Below, piece by piece: positions 54,687 to 64,000 of a stretch of DNA of 64,000 bases. Under the pieces are notes generated by a model. It made no database searches. It was not told where the DNA came from and worked only from the letters and a program-made list of their open reading frames with translations. How positions within the stretch are numbered: position 1 is the stretch's first letter; every line of letters starts with the position of its first letter. The stretch covers positions 62,001 to 126,000 of the forward strand of contig NZ_CAJYDW010000019.1 in the NCBI RefSeq assembly GCF_913774235.1, in the 5' to 3' direction. Source of the stretch: an uncultured Pseudomonas sp. (GTDB taxonomy: Bacteria > Pseudomonadota > Gammaproteobacteria > Pseudomonadales > Pseudomonadaceae). The translations under genes and the position numbers were made by a program.

Positions 54687-55838
54687 TCAGTCAGGCAGGA
54701 AGGATTGCAAGAGATCGTTCAGGAACAGTTGGCCGCGCGCGGTCGGCTGTAGGCGCTGCGGATCGTCCACCAGCAGGCCGTCGCGGCGTGCCGCGGCCAG
54801 CGCGGGCGCCAGGCTATCCAGCGGCTGGCCGGTGCGCTGCGGATACCAGGCAGCCGGCACGCCGTCCACCAGGCGCAGGGCGTTCATCATGAATTCGAAG
54901 GGTAGATCGGCGGGTTCCAGGTGCTTCTCGCCGGCCTGGAAGGGCTTGGTCGGATCGAGATAATCCTTGGGCAGACGAGTCTTCCAGGTACGCAGCAGGC
55001 GGCCGTCCGGCGCGCTCAGCTTGGCGTGGGCACCGGCGCCGATGCCGAGGAAGTCGCCGAAGCCCCAGTAGTTGAGATTGTGTCGCGCCTGGCGCCCGGG
55101 TTGGGCGTAGGCGGAGGTCTCGTACTGGCGATAGCCGGCGGCGGCCAGCCGGGCCTGGCCGGCTTCCTGGATATCCCAGAGGGTATCGTCCTCGGGCAAC
55201 TCCGGCGGCTGGCTCCAGAATACCGTATTGGGCTCCATGGTCAGCTGGTACCAGGACAGGTGCGTGGGCGCCAGGGCGATGGCCTGCTCCAGGTCACCGA
55301 GGGCGTCGGCCAGGCTCTGGCCGGGCAGGCCGTGCATGAGGTCCAGGTTGAAGTTGTCGAAGCCGGCGGCGCGGGCCCGGTCGGCGGCGCGGATGGCTTC
55401 GTCGCGGTCGTGGATGCGCCCCAGGGCCTTGAGCTTCGCGTCCTGGAAGCTCTGGATGCCGATGGACAGCCGATTGATGCCCAGACCGCGATAGGCGACG
55501 AACTTGGCCTGCTCGAAGGTTCCGGGATTGGCTTCCAGGGTGATCTCGATGTCCGGAGCGAAGTCCAGGCGCTGCGCTACGCCCTCCAGCAGCCGGCCCA
55601 GGGCGGCCGCGGAGAACAGACTAGGCGTACCGCCGCCGAAGAAGATGGAGGTCAGCGTCCGGCCATGGACATGGGCCAGGTCGTTGTCCAGGTCCGCCAG
55701 CAGGGCGTCGACGTACTCCGCTTCCGGCAGCGTCGGACCGGCGGCGTGGGAATTGAAGTCGCAGTAGGGGCACTTGCGTACGCACCAGGGGATATGGACG
55801 TAGAGCGCCAGCGGCGGCAGGGTGAAGGCGTGAGTCAC
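54687..55838 (-). CDS. hemW: HemW, radical SAM heme chaperone
   Basis: A 383-residue radical SAM protein, often called coproporphyrinogen III oxidase-like. The cluster cysteines are Cys19, Cys23 and Cys26 (CVRKCPYC), with the extra family Phe-Asn after them (DFNSH). [10 protein letters not shown] and EANPGTFE are typical. Members lack HemN activity and pass heme to respiratory enzymes. Starts with GTG, overlapping the rdgB stop (GTGA). Confidence 0.93.
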   Translation of the reverse strand: MTHAFTLPPLALYVHIPWCVRKCPYCDFNSHAAGPTLPEAEYVDALLADLDNDLAHVHGRTLTSIFFGGGTPSLFSAAALGRLLEGVAQRLDFAPDIEITLEANPGTFEQAKFVAYRGLGINRLSIGIQSFQDAKLKALGRIHDRDEAIRAADRARAAGFDNFNLDLMHGLPGQSLADALGDLEQAIALAPTHLSWYQLTMEPNTVFWSQPPELPEDDTLWDIQEAGQARLAAAGYRQYETSAYAQPGRQARHNLNYWGFGDFLGIGAGAHAKLSAPDGRLLRTWKTRLPKDYLDPTKPFQAGEKHLEPADLPFEFMMNALRLVDGVPAAWYPQRTGQPLDSLAPALAAARRDGLLVDDPQRLQPTARGQLFLNDLLQSFLPD

Positions 55839-56428
55839 AGCTGGAGTCTTTGCTTGAGCAGGGCCATGGCGCGGGCGCGATGGCTGCGCTGGTTCTTTTC
55901 CGTCGGCGCCAGTTCGGCGGCGGAGACCGTCTCGCCGTCGGGCTGGAACAGCGGATCGTAGCCGAAGCCGTGCTCGCCCTGGGCGGCATGCAGGATGTGC
56001 CCAGGCCAGATCCCTTCGCAGAGGATCGGCAACGGATCGTCGGCGTGGCGTACCAGGGCCAGCACGCAGACGAACTGGGCGGTGCGCTGGGCGTCGGGGA
56101 CGTCCTTCAAGGCGTCGAGCAGCTTGGCGTTGTTGGCCGCATCGCCCTGACCATCGGCGTAGCGTGCGGAATAGATGCCAGGCGCGCCGCCGAGGGCGTC
56201 CACCGCCAGGCCCGAATCGTCGGCCAGGGCCGGCAGGCCGGACAGGCGCGCGGCGTTGCGCGCCTTGAGGATGGCGTTCTCGACGAAGGATAGCCCGGTC
56301 TCCTCGGGCTCGACCTGGCTGAATTCGCCCACTGAGCGTATCCGTACCTGGCCGCCGAGCATGGCCTGGAGTTCCTTGAGCTTGCCGGCGTTGTGGCTGG
56401 CGAGGACCAGTTCGGTTAGGTCGGACAT
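55835..56428 (-). CDS. rdgB: RdgB/HAM1 non-canonical purine NTP pyrophosphatase
   Basis: A 197-residue enzyme that hydrolyses ITP, dITP and XTP to keep them from DNA and RNA. The N-terminal [10 protein letters not shown] and central [24 protein letters not shown] motifs are diagnostic, and [13 protein letters not shown] follows. The ATG at 56428 is chosen by family start. It lies 73 bases downstream of metW. Confidence 0.96.
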   Translation of the reverse strand: MSDLTELVLASHNAGKLKELQAMLGGQVRIRSVGEFSQVEPEETGLSFVENAILKARNAARLSGLPALADDSGLAVDALGGAPGIYSARYADGQGDAANNAKLLDALKDVPDAQRTAQFVCVLALVRHADDPLPILCEGIWPGHILHAAQGEHGFGYDPLFQPDGETVSAAELAPTEKNQRSHRARAMALLKQRLQL

Positions 56429-56501
56429 AGGGACACCGCGTCGCGTTGAGGATGGCGGCGTATTGTACGCGAAGCCAGGCCCAGGCTGGCCGCGCCGCCG
56501 A

Positions 56502-57122
56502 TCACACGGCGACGCGATGCTCCTGCAGGCGTGGGGCGCTGACCCGGTAGATGCCGATCTCGCCAAGCAGGTTGGGCCATAGCTTGCTGGCCCAGCCGTG
56601 GCGGTGCTGGCGATCCACGGCGAGGCGATCCAGCACCTGGGCGCGCTGCTCGCGGCACAGGCGCTCGAAGTCCTCGAAGGTGCAGAAGTGGATGTTCGGG
56701 GTGTTGTACCAGGTGTAGGGCAGGAAGTCCGAGACCGGCATGCGGCCCTTGGTGCCCAGGTACAGGCGGCAGCGCCAGTGGCCGAAGTTGGGGAAGGTGA
56801 TGATGCACTGGCGCCCGACCCTGAGCATCTCCTGGAGGATGCGATCGGGGTACTGCAGGGCTTGCAGCGACTGGGTCATGACCACCACGTCGAAGCTGTC
56901 GCTGGCGAAGTTGGCCAGGCCACCGTCGAGGTCCTGCTCGATGACGTTGACGTCCTTGAGCAGGCATTCGGCGATCTTGTCCGGGTCGATCTCCAGGCCG
57001 TAGCCGGTGACCTGCTTGTGGTCGCGCAGCCAGGCGAGCAGCTCGCCGGTGCCGCAGCCGAGGTCGAGCACCCGGCTGCCGGCGGGGATCCATTCCTGAA
57101 TGATGTCCAGATCGGCGCGCAC
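56502..57122 (-). CDS. metW: MetW, methionine biosynthesis methyltransferase-like protein
   Basis: A 206-residue class I SAM-binding protein with [15 protein letters not shown] near residue 18. MetW is the partner of MetX; it is needed for full homoserine acyltransferase activity in several proteobacteria. Begins with GTG, only 5 bases after the metX stop. Confidence 0.95.
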   Translation of the reverse strand: MRADLDIIQEWIPAGSRVLDLGCGTGELLAWLRDHKQVTGYGLEIDPDKIAECLLKDVNVIEQDLDGGLANFASDSFDVVVMTQSLQALQYPDRILQEMLRVGRQCIITFPNFGHWRCRLYLGTKGRMPVSDFLPYTWYNTPNIHFCTFEDFERLCREQRAQVLDRLAVDRQHRHGWASKLWPNLLGEIGIYRVSAPRLQEHRVAV

Positions 57123-57127
57123 GACAG

Positions 57128-58267
57128 CTATACCTCGATACGGGTCATGTAGTGGGAGAAGGCCTGCAGGTAGCGCGGGATGGGGATGAGGAAGGCATCG
57201 TGGCCCTGGGGGGCGTCCACCTCCAGGTAGCTGACGTCCTTGCGCGCCGCCATCAGGGCGTTGACGATCTCCTTGGAGCGGGCCGGCGAGAAGCGCCAGT
57301 CGGTGGTGAAGGAGACGATCAAAAAGCGCGCCTGCACCCCGGCCAGGGTCTTGGCCAGGTCGCCGCCCTGGGCATGGGCCGGATCGAAGTAGTCCAGCGC
57401 CTTGGTCATCAGCAGGTAGGTGTTGGCGTCGAAGCGGCCGGAGAATTCCTCACCCTGGTAGCGCAGATAGCTCTCCACTTGGAATTCGACGCTGTGGAAA
57501 TCGTAGTTGAGCTGGTCTGTCTTGAGTTCGCGACCGAATTTCTCGCCCATGGCCTCATCGGAGAGGTAGGTGATATGGCCGACCATGCGCGCCAGCATCA
57601 GGCCGCGCTTGGGGATCACGCCCTTTTCCTGGAAGTGGCCGGCGTGAAAATCCGGGTCCGAGAGGATGGCCTGGCGCGCCACCTCGTTGAAGGCGATGTT
57701 CTCCGCCGACAGCTTGGGCGCCGAGGCGATGGCCAGGCAGTGGCGGATGCGCTCCGGGTAGCTGATGGTCCATTGCAGCGCCTGCATGCCGCCCAGGCTG
57801 CCGCCGATCACCGCTGCCCACTGCTGGATGCCCAGGCGATCTGCCAGCCGCGCCTGGCTGTGGACCCAGTCTTCCACGGTCAGCACCGGGAAGTCCGCGC
57901 CGTAGGGGCGACCGGTGTCCGGATTCGGGCTGCTCGGCCCGGTGGAGCCGTTGCAGCCGCCCAGGTTGTTCAGGGCGACGACGAAGAACTTGCGGGTGTC
58001 GATGGGCTTGCCGGGGCCGATGCAGCTGTCCCACCAGCCGGGCTTGCGGTCGTCCAGGCTGTGGTAGCCGGCCGCGTGGTGATGGCCGGAGAGCGCGTGG
58101 CAGATCAGCACGGCGTTGCTGGCCGTGGCGTTGAGCTCGCCGTAGGTCTCGACCATCAGGTCGTAGGCCGGCAGGGTGCGACCACAGGCCAGGGCCAGGG
58201 GCTCGCTGAAATGCAGCAGCTCGGGGGTGACCAGGCCGACGGAATCTTCGGGGATGACGCTGGGCAT
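57128..58267 (-). CDS. metX: Homoserine O-succinyltransferase (MetX-type)
   Basis: A 379-residue alpha/beta-hydrolase-fold acyltransferase for the first committed methionine step. The nucleophile Ser is in [12 protein letters not shown] and the His in [10 protein letters not shown]. By fold it is MetX; MetX of Pseudomonas is reported to use succinyl-CoA, so that name is preferred over acetyltransferase, which residue inspection alone cannot prove. ATG at 58267 ([12 protein letters not shown]) fits the family; the longer frame is dropped. Confidence 0.93.
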   Translation of the reverse strand: MPSVIPEDSVGLVTPELLHFSEPLALACGRTLPAYDLMVETYGELNATASNAVLICHALSGHHHAAGYHSLDDRKPGWWDSCIGPGKPIDTRKFFVVALNNLGGCNGSTGPSSPNPDTGRPYGADFPVLTVEDWVHSQARLADRLGIQQWAAVIGGSLGGMQALQWTISYPERIRHCLAIASAPKLSAENIAFNEVARQAILSDPDFHAGHFQEKGVIPKRGLMLARMVGHITYLSDEAMGEKFGRELKTDQLNYDFHSVEFQVESYLRYQGEEFSGRFDANTYLLMTKALDYFDPAHAQGGDLAKTLAGVQARFLIVSFTTDWRFSPARSKEIVNALMAARKDVSYLEVDAPQGHDAFLIPIPRYLQAFSHYMTRIEV

Positions 58268-58378
58268 TGACGGCTCGTCCGGGGCGGGGCTCGCCAGTCT
58301 AAAGAGCACCGCGGGGAGCGGCAAGGGCAGGCGTGGCGCCTTCGCCGAGCCACCGCGAGGGCGGCGCGGCCAGGGGCC

Positions 58379-60337
58379 CTAGACGACGCGGGCCAGGGGC
58401 AGGACGACCACGTTGTCGTGACGCTGGGAAGGCGCCGGGCGGGCGATCTGCTTGAGCATGTCGCTGACCTCGGTGAGCTGCTTGTGCAGCACGTCTTCGT
58501 GTACCTGCAGCCGGCGTACCTGTTCCTGGCTGTTGAGGTTCTGCTGGGTGAGCTGCTTGAGGGCCAGCATGCTGGTCTCCAGCAACTGCTTCTGCTCGCG
58601 GGTGTGCTGCACCAGCGGCGTCAGGGCGCCATCGTTCCAGCGCAGCACCTGAGCATGGGCGCCTTCCTGCAGGGCCTGGACTTCCTGGGCCACGGTAGCG
58701 AAGAAGCGGCGCGCCAGGGCGCTCTGTTCGGTGAGCAGGGTCTTCACCTGGCGCTGGATTTCCTCGGTCTTGAGCTGCAGCTGACGCAGTTCGCGGACGT
58801 AGGGACGGATGCGCAGCCGCGGCGCTTCCAGGGGATGCAGGGGATTTTCCAGGTTGTGCCGCTGATAGACCGCGCCGAGCACCTTGTTGGCGCGATCGGC
58901 TTCGTTGTCCAGCGCCAGCAGGTCGTGCTCGACCATGCGGAAGAACCGCTCGATGGACTGGTTGATCCCCACGGTGGTCAGGCTGCTGCGAAATTCGCGG
59001 CGAGCGGTGTCCAGGTGGGTGTCCAGGCGCTCCGGAGCGACCAGGTCGATGAGTAGCTTGCGCTGGCCAGCCAGCATGTTCTGGGTGGTGCGCAGATCCA
59101 GCAGGCGACGGTGGTACTGGTCGTACTCCTGGCGGGTGCGGGCGGTCTGCAATTCGAGCCCGGCACCCGGCAGCTCTTCGTCGGCCAGTTGCGCATACTG
59201 CGCCCGGATGGCCTCCAGACGTTGTTCGATGAGCGTACGACTGGCACCCAGCAGGCCACTGGCCTGTTGCACGATGCGTTGCTGCAGCAGCCGCTCGCGG
59301 GCACCGACGATACGATCGGCGAGCAGTTGTTCGAGGCCGTCCAGCTGGCTGCGGGCGAGCAGTTCCAGGTCGCCACGCACCTTGCCCAGCAGCGCCTGCT
59401 TGGCCGACAGCGGCAGGATGTGCTCGGCGGGCAGGGCCAGTTGCCGGGCGCTGGCCTGGCGGACGTTCTCCAGCGAATGGGCGACATGGGCAGCACCGCC
59501 GAGGTCGTCCCAGAGACTGTCGATCTTGTTCATCACCGCGAACAGTCGCTCGGGACTGTCGCCCAGGGCCGGCTTGACGCATTGTTCCCAGAGCGCCAGG
59601 TCCGAGGCGGTGACGCCGGTGTCGGCGCCGATCAGGAAGAGCACCGCCTGGGCGTGGGGCAGCAGCGAGAGGGTCAGCTCGGGTTCGGCACCCAGGGCGT
59701 TGAGGCCGGGCGTGTCGAGGATGCGCAGGCCCTGGCGCAGCAGCGGATGATCGATGCTGATCAGCGCATGGCGCCAGGCCGGGACGCTGACCAGGCCGGC
59801 ATCGCCGAGCTGTTCCAGCTGTTCGGGATCGAAGCCCAGTTGCGCTGCCGTTTCCGCCGTCACTTCGCGGGTCTCGGTGACCTTGGCCAGCAGGGCGGCC
59901 ATGGCATCCGGATGGCGATCATCCAGCGGAAAGCGCTGCCAGGCCTCGGGTGCCTTGCGCCAGGCGCCCAGGCTGCGGTCGTCCAGCCGGCTGTCGATGG
60001 GCAGCAACTGCAGGTAGGGCCCGTCGGCGCCGGCATCGAAGAAGATTTCGGTAGGGCACATGGTGGTGCGCCCAGCCTGGGACGGCAGCATGCGCTGGCC
60101 GTAGTCGGCGAAGAAAAGGGCGTTGATCAGCTCGGTCTTGCCGCGGGAGAACTCGCCGGCGAAGGCCAGGGTGATGCCATCGGCCTGGAGTTCGTTCTGG
60201 CAACTGGCCAGGGCGGCGTCCAGGGCGGGGGAGGCGAGGCGATTACGCTGCAACCAGTCGCGGTAGCGGCCCAATTGGGTATCGAGTTCGGCTTTCCACG
60301 TGGCATAGGCATCGACGTGGCGGAACAGACGTTCCAT
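58379..60337 (-). CDS. Dynamin-like large GTPase
   Basis: A 652-residue protein with a dynamin-type G domain: P-loop GEFSRGKT (residues 61-68), a switch-I Thr in GRTTMCPTE, DTPGLN (G3) and NKID (G4). The rest is helical with long predicted coiled coils (about 330-640) and the C-terminus is hydrophobic but has no clear membrane span or paddle. Bacterial dynamin-like proteins remodel or guard membranes, some against phage. Here it lies among core genes between metX and yggT, and I recall relatives in that place in Pseudomonas. ATG at 60337 begins MERLFRHVDAY. Role unknown. Confidence 0.83.
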   Translation of the reverse strand: MERLFRHVDAYATWKAELDTQLGRYRDWLQRNRLASPALDAALASCQNELQADGITLAFAGEFSRGKTELINALFFADYGQRMLPSQAGRTTMCPTEIFFDAGADGPYLQLLPIDSRLDDRSLGAWRKAPEAWQRFPLDDRHPDAMAALLAKVTETREVTAETAAQLGFDPEQLEQLGDAGLVSVPAWRHALISIDHPLLRQGLRILDTPGLNALGAEPELTLSLLPHAQAVLFLIGADTGVTASDLALWEQCVKPALGDSPERLFAVMNKIDSLWDDLGGAAHVAHSLENVRQASARQLALPAEHILPLSAKQALLGKVRGDLELLARSQLDGLEQLLADRIVGARERLLQQRIVQQASGLLGASRTLIEQRLEAIRAQYAQLADEELPGAGLELQTARTRQEYDQYHRRLLDLRTTQNMLAGQRKLLIDLVAPERLDTHLDTARREFRSSLTTVGINQSIERFFRMVEHDLLALDNEADRANKVLGAVYQRHNLENPLHPLEAPRLRIRPYVRELRQLQLKTEEIQRQVKTLLTEQSALARRFFATVAQEVQALQEGAHAQVLRWNDGALTPLVQHTREQKQLLETSMLALKQLTQQNLNSQEQVRRLQVHEDVLHKQLTEVSDMLKQIARPAPSQRHDNVVVLPLARVV

Positions 60338-60466
60338 GGGGACTTCCTTGACCTGGACAGCTAAAGCCTGGACGGTGCCCCAGCCTCCAGGCCGCGTCAA
60401 TGCCGGCTCCGTCACGACGCGGCGGGCGGTCGTGACGGAGGGGCGAGCGGTGGCGGACGTCGTACG

Positions 60467-61060
60467 TTAGAGGAAGGGCGCGAGGATCTGCGGCATGCCG
60501 CTGGCGGCGGCCAGTTGGCCGATGACGAAGCGATCCAGCAGGTTGATCACGATGAAGGCGAAGATCGGCGACAGATCCAGGCCACCCAGGTTGGGCAGGA
60601 TACGGCGGAAGGGCGCCAGCAGTGGCTCGCAGATCTGGTTGACCAATTCGGCGGCGGGGTTGTGGGTCTGGGGCGCGACCCAGGAGAGGATGACGCTGAC
60701 GATCAGGGCGAAGAAGAACACCTTGAGGAACAGCGAGGCCACGCCGAGCAGGGCCCAGATCAGCAGAGCCGGGAACAGACCGCCGATGCTGGCGCCGAGC
60801 AGTACCACCACGACCATCATCAGGGCCAGCTGGACCAGGATGGCCAGTACCAGGGCCGCCAGATCGACGCCGCCGAAGCCGGGAATGACCCGACGCAGGG
60901 GTTTGAGCAGAGGCTGGGTGGCGCGAACGGTGAATTGCGACAGCGGATTGTAGAAGTCGGCGCGGACCAGCTGCAGGATGAAGCGCAGCAGGATGATCAG
61001 CAGGTAGAGACTGCCGAGGGTCTGGATGACGTAGACGAGAGCTTGCGCGAGAGCGGACAT
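60467..61060 (-). CDS. YggT-family membrane protein
   Basis: A 197-residue integral membrane protein made of two repeats of the YGGT domain (about 1-95 and 100-190), each with the NPxxxxV and PLL.P.RR.IP pattern (QPLLKPLRRVIPGFGG; EPLLAPFRRILPNLGG). The family is linked to cell division and osmotic tolerance in some bacteria. The next gene after proC, 9 bases apart; yggS-proC-yggT is a widely kept operon. Confidence 0.93.
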   Translation of the reverse strand: MSALAQALVYVIQTLGSLYLLIILLRFILQLVRADFYNPLSQFTVRATQPLLKPLRRVIPGFGGVDLAALVLAILVQLALMMVVVVLLGASIGGLFPALLIWALLGVASLFLKVFFFALIVSVILSWVAPQTHNPAAELVNQICEPLLAPFRRILPNLGGLDLSPIFAFIVINLLDRFVIGQLAAASGMPQILAPFL

Positions 61061-61069
61061 GGATACTCC

Positions 61070-61888
61070 TTATCGATCCGGCAACTGGGCCAGTTCCGCA
61101 GCCCGGTCGGCCGCGGCGGTGAGGGCTTCTTCCACCAGGTCCGCGAAGGCCCCGGCTTGGAAGGTTTCGATGGCGCGCTCGGTGGTGCCCTTGGGGGACA
61201 TCACCGAACGACGCAATTGTTCGGGGCTGCGGTCGCCCTGGCAGGCCATGGCGGCGGCGCCGCGGGCGGTGTGTAGGGTCAGTTGCTCGGCCACCGCGGC
61301 CGGCAGGCCGAGCTTGGTGCCGGCCTCGGTCATGGCTTCCATCAGCAGGAAGAAGTAGGCCGGACCGCTGCCGGAGACGGCGGTGACCGCATCCAGTTGC
61401 TGCTCTTCCTCGACCCAGAGAGCCAGGCCGACCGCGGCGAGGATTTCCTGGGCACGGGCGCGCTGTTCCGGGCTGACCTGCACGTTGGCGAACAGGCCGC
61501 TGGCACCGAGGCGCAGCTGCGAGGGCACGTTGGGCATGCAGCGTACTAGCGGACGTTCGCCCAGCCAGCGCGTCAGGCTGGCGCAGGTGATGCCGGCGGC
61601 GACCGAGACGATCAGCTGCTCCGGACGCAGGTGCGGCGCTAGTTCGGCGCAGACCTCGCCCATCACCTGGGGCTTCACGCCCAGGACCACCACGTCGGCG
61701 TCGTCCAGGACCGCGGTGTTGCTGGCTTCGACGCGGATGCCGTACGCCTGGGCCAGCGCCTCGCGCTTGGCCGGATTGCGATTGCTGGCACTGAGCTGGC
61801 GGGCCGGCACGCCCTGGGCGAGCAGCCCGCCGATGATGGCGCCGGCCATGTTGCCAGCGCCGATGAAGGCGATGCGGGTGTCGTTCAT
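61070..61888 (-). CDS. proC: Pyrroline-5-carboxylate reductase
   Basis: A 272-residue NAD(P)H enzyme for the last step of proline synthesis. The N-terminal Rossmann site is FIGAGNMAGAIIGGL, and the C-terminal ProC signature (VSPKGTTERAIETF region near MSPKGTTERAIE) is intact. ATG start. Lies 9 bases downstream of yggS. Confidence 0.97.
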   Translation of the reverse strand: MNDTRIAFIGAGNMAGAIIGGLLAQGVPARQLSASNRNPAKREALAQAYGIRVEASNTAVLDDADVVVLGVKPQVMGEVCAELAPHLRPEQLIVSVAAGITCASLTRWLGERPLVRCMPNVPSQLRLGASGLFANVQVSPEQRARAQEILAAVGLALWVEEEQQLDAVTAVSGSGPAYFFLLMEAMTEAGTKLGLPAAVAEQLTLHTARGAAAMACQGDRSPEQLRRSVMSPKGTTERAIETFQAGAFADLVEEALTAAADRAAELAQLPDR

Positions 61889-61897
61889 CGAGACTTC

Positions 61898-62596
61898 CTA
61901 GGTTGAAGAGGCGGTGGCGCCGTAGTCGCGGGCGCCGAACAGGGCGGTACCGATGCGGACCCAGGTGGCGCCCTCGGCGATGGCGGCTTCCAGGTCCTGG
62001 CTCATGCCCATGGACAGGGTGTCCAGGTCCAGGTTCAGCGCTTCGCTCAAGGCACGCAGCCGGGCGAAGGCGGCGCGCTGGCTGGCTGGGTCGTCGGTGG
62101 GTTCGGGAATGGCCATCAGGCCGCGCAGGCGCAGGTTGGGCAGTTGGCTCACGGCGGCAGCCAGGGCCGGCAACTCATCGGGGTGGCAGCCGGACTTGCT
62201 GGCTTCGCCGCTGACGTTGACCTGCAGGCAGACATTCAGCGGTCCACGTTCAGCGGGGCGCTGTTCGGCCAGGCGCTGGGCGATCTTGAGCCGATCCACC
62301 GAGTGCACCCAGTCGAAATGGCTGGCGATGGCGCGGGTCTTGTTGGACTGGATGGGGCCGATGAAATGCCATACCAGGGGCAGATCGACGAGTTCGGCCT
62401 GCTTGTCCAGCGCCTCCTGCAGATAGTTCTCGCCGAAGTCGCGCAGGCCTGCAGCCCAGGCTTCGCGCAGGGCGGCGGCGGGTTTGGTCTTGCTCACCGC
62501 CAGCAGGCCGACGGTCGCGGGATCGCGGCCTGCCGTCCGGCTGGCCGCGGCGATGCGTTCGAGTACGGTTGCGCTATTCTCGGCTATCGTGGACAT
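61898..62596 (-). CDS. yggS: YggS-type PLP homeostasis protein
   Basis: A 232-residue fold-III PLP-binding protein. The PLP Lys is in LLAVSKTKPAAAL, and HFIGPIQSNK and MGMSQDLEAAI are the family motifs. Controls cellular PLP supply and has no known catalytic action. First gene of yggS-proC-yggT, divergent from pilT. Confidence 0.95.
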   Translation of the reverse strand: MSTIAENSATVLERIAAASRTAGRDPATVGLLAVSKTKPAAALREAWAAGLRDFGENYLQEALDKQAELVDLPLVWHFIGPIQSNKTRAIASHFDWVHSVDRLKIAQRLAEQRPAERGPLNVCLQVNVSGEASKSGCHPDELPALAAAVSQLPNLRLRGLMAIPEPTDDPASQRAAFARLRALSEALNLDLDTLSMGMSQDLEAAIAEGATWVRIGTALFGARDYGATASST

Positions 62597-62722
62597 TCAG
62601 CCCCTGCTTGCGTCGGCGCATCCGGCAGGCCTCGGCGTACCGGATGAATGAGTGGCGGTGACCAGGTCAGACCGCCAGTGCTGCGCGGCATTCTACCTGC
62701 TTGCTCGACATCTGGGAGTCCC

Positions 62723-63757
62723 ATGGATATCACCGAATTGCTGGCCTTTTCCGCGCGGCAAGGCGCCTCCGACCTGCACCTGTCCGCCGGCCTGCCGCCG
62801 ATGATCCGCGTCGACGGCGACGTGCGCCGCATCAACCTGCCGGCTTTCGAGCACAAGCAGGTGCACGGGCTGATCTACGACATCATGAACGACAAGCAGC
62901 GCAAGGACTTCGAGGAGTTCCTGGAGACCGACTTCTCCTTCGAGGTGCCGGGCGTGGCGCGCTTCCGGGTCAACGCCTTCAACCAGAATCGCGGTGCCGG
63001 CGCGGTGTTCCGGACCATTCCCTCCAAGGTGCTGAGCATGGAGGAGCTGGGCATGGGCGAGGTGTTCAGGAAGATCACCGACGTGCCGCGTGGACTGGTG
63101 CTGGTAACCGGGCCGACCGGTTCGGGCAAGTCCACCACCCTGGCAGCCATGCTCGACTATCTCAACAACCATAAGTACCACCACATCCTCACCATCGAGG
63201 ACCCCATCGAGTTCGTCCACGAATCCAAGAAGTGCCTGGTCAACCAGCGCGAGGTGCACCGCGATACCCTGGGGTTTTCCGAAGCTCTGCGCTCGGCCCT
63301 GCGTGAAGACCCGGACGTCATCCTGGTGGGCGAGCTGCGCGACCTGGAGACCATTCGTCTGGCGTTGACCGCGGCCGAGACCGGCCACTTGGTGTTCGGC
63401 ACCCTGCACACCACCTCGGCGGCCAAGACCATCGATCGGGTGGTGGACGTCTTCCCGGCGGAAGAGAAAGCCATGGTGCGCTCCATGCTGTCCGAATCCC
63501 TGCAGGCAGTGGTCTCCCAGACCCTGCTCAAGAAGGTCGGCGGCGGCCGGGTGGCGGCCCACGAGATCATGATCGGCACCCCGGCCATCCGTAACCTGAT
63601 CCGTGAGGACAAGGTGGCGCAGATGTATTCGGCAATCCAGACCGGTGGCGGACTGGGCATGCAGACCCTGGACATGTGCCTCAAGGCGCTGCTGTCCAAG
63701 GGGCTGATCAGCCGCGACGCGGCGCGCGAGAAGGCCAAGACGCCGGAGAACTTCTGA
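62723..63757 (+). CDS. pilT: PilT, type IV pilus retraction ATPase
   Basis: A 344-residue hexameric ATPase driving pilus retraction and twitching. It has the N-terminal PAS-like domain, Walker A GPTGSGKST (130-138), the Asp box (LTIEDPIEFVH), Walker B (VILVGELRDLETIRLALTAAETGH) and the AIRNLIRE motif needed for retraction. ATG at 62723; the upstream frame of 25 codons is dropped. Overlaps pilU by one base (TGATG). Confidence 0.97.
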   Translation: MDITELLAFSARQGASDLHLSAGLPPMIRVDGDVRRINLPAFEHKQVHGLIYDIMNDKQRKDFEEFLETDFSFEVPGVARFRVNAFNQNRGAGAVFRTIPSKVLSMEELGMGEVFRKITDVPRGLVLVTGPTGSGKSTTLAAMLDYLNNHKYHHILTIEDPIEFVHESKKCLVNQREVHRDTLGFSEALRSALREDPDVILVGELRDLETIRLALTAAETGHLVFGTLHTTSAAKTIDRVVDVFPAEEKAMVRSMLSESLQAVVSQTLLKKVGGGRVAAHEIMIGTPAIRNLIREDKVAQMYSAIQTGGGLGMQTLDMCLKALLSKGLISRDAAREKAKTPENF

Positions 63758-64000
63758 TGGAATTCGACAAGTTCCTGCAACTGATGGTGGACAAGGGGGC
63801 CTCGGACCTCTTCATCACCACGGGCGTACCGCCGTCGATGAAGATCAACGGCCGCATGACGCCGGTCACCAAGGATTCACTCTCGCCGGATCAATGCCGG
63901 GCCATCGTGCTGGGCGTGATGAACGAGGAGCAGCGCCAGGAATTCCAGCAGAAGCGCGAGTGCAATTTCGCCATCAGTGCCCGCGGCATCGGTCGCTTCC
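63757..64000 (+). CDS. pilU: PilU, PilT-dependent retraction ATPase (5' part, cut by window edge)
   Basis: The first 81 codons are visible: MEFDKFLQLMVDKGASDLFITTG and the continuing PAS-like domain, similar to PilT's N-terminus but distinct. It directly follows pilT, as in Pseudomonas. PilU needs PilT to power retraction. The nucleotide site lies outside the window. Confidence 0.95.
   Translation, partial: MEFDKFLQLMVDKGASDLFITTGVPPSMKINGRMTPVTKDSLSPDQCRAIVLGVMNEEQRQEFQQKRECNFAISARGIGRF

Noticed and set aside
58379-61060. Phage-defence island around the dynamin-like gene
   Set aside because: Both sides are conserved core genes (metX, metW, yggT, proC), with no mobility genes or change of composition visible.

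Overview
The window reads as a high-GC gammaproteobacterial chromosome of the genus Pseudomonas. Almost every gene is a close match, by eye, to a known Pseudomonas family, and the blocks pilMNOPQ-aroK-aroB-damX-gltBD, ftsYEX-rpoH, thiSG-trmB, metXW-rdgB-hemW and proC-yggS-pilTU are in the order known for that genus. The species cannot be fixed from sequence reading alone. No rRNA, tRNA, CRISPR array, prophage or complete insertion sequence was seen.

Layout. 1-1900 (minus): end of a ubiquinone cluster (ubiE, ubiJ, 5' part of ubiB, overlapping by ATGA). 1.9-9.6 kb: a PHA-system small protein, a DUF971 protein, hslVU, an FtsN-like SPOR protein, argS and priA. 9.7-12.2 kb (plus): rpmE, an exported SNase-like nuclease and malic enzyme. 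12.2-14.6 kb (minus): PBP1A. 14.8-23.2 kb (plus): type IV pilus assembly genes pilMNOPQ, then aroK, aroB and a DamX-like protein. 23.4-29.3 kb: glutamate synthase gltB and gltD. 29.3-34.1 kb is more accessory: a REP pair, a decayed copy of the gltD 3' end, cyanase, hemE, a DpkA-like reductase and an MFS transporter. 34.2-38.8 kb: rppH, ptsP, a TauE/SafE permease and lgt. 38.9-44.7 kb: a small exported protein, ferredoxin, coaD, a YheT-like hydrolase, rsmD and a pair of M16 peptidases. 44.9-48.9 kb: ftsY, ftsE, ftsX, rpoH. 49-50.1 kb: a repeat-rich stretch with a decayed copy of the mtgA 3' end, then mtgA. 50.2-52.4 kb: DUF423, thiS, thiG, trmB. 52.6-64 kb: a PAS-GGDEF-EAL protein, DUF3392, hemW, rdgB, metW, metX, a dynamin-like GTPase, YggT, proC, yggS, pilT and the start of pilU. 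The window therefore holds both the inner-membrane/secretin part and the retraction ATPases of type IV pili.

The most unusual signal is a structure seen twice. At gltD and at mtgA the intact gene end and its terminator or hairpin are followed by an inverted pair of REP sequences, and then by a second, diverged copy of the same gene's last codons plus its hairpin. In both cases the ghost copy begins at the outer edge of a REP arm. This is the geometry of a REP pair flanked by direct repeats of about 100 bp. It suggests either REP-linked duplication of gene 3' ends or repeated capture of a foreign homologous end.

Other points: the PHA synthase/phasin cluster that normally separates the DUF971 gene from the PHA-system gene is absent, leaving a 7-bp gap. 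The rpmE terminator lies inside the signal-peptide codons of the next gene. A cyanase gene sits alone next to the gltD ghost.
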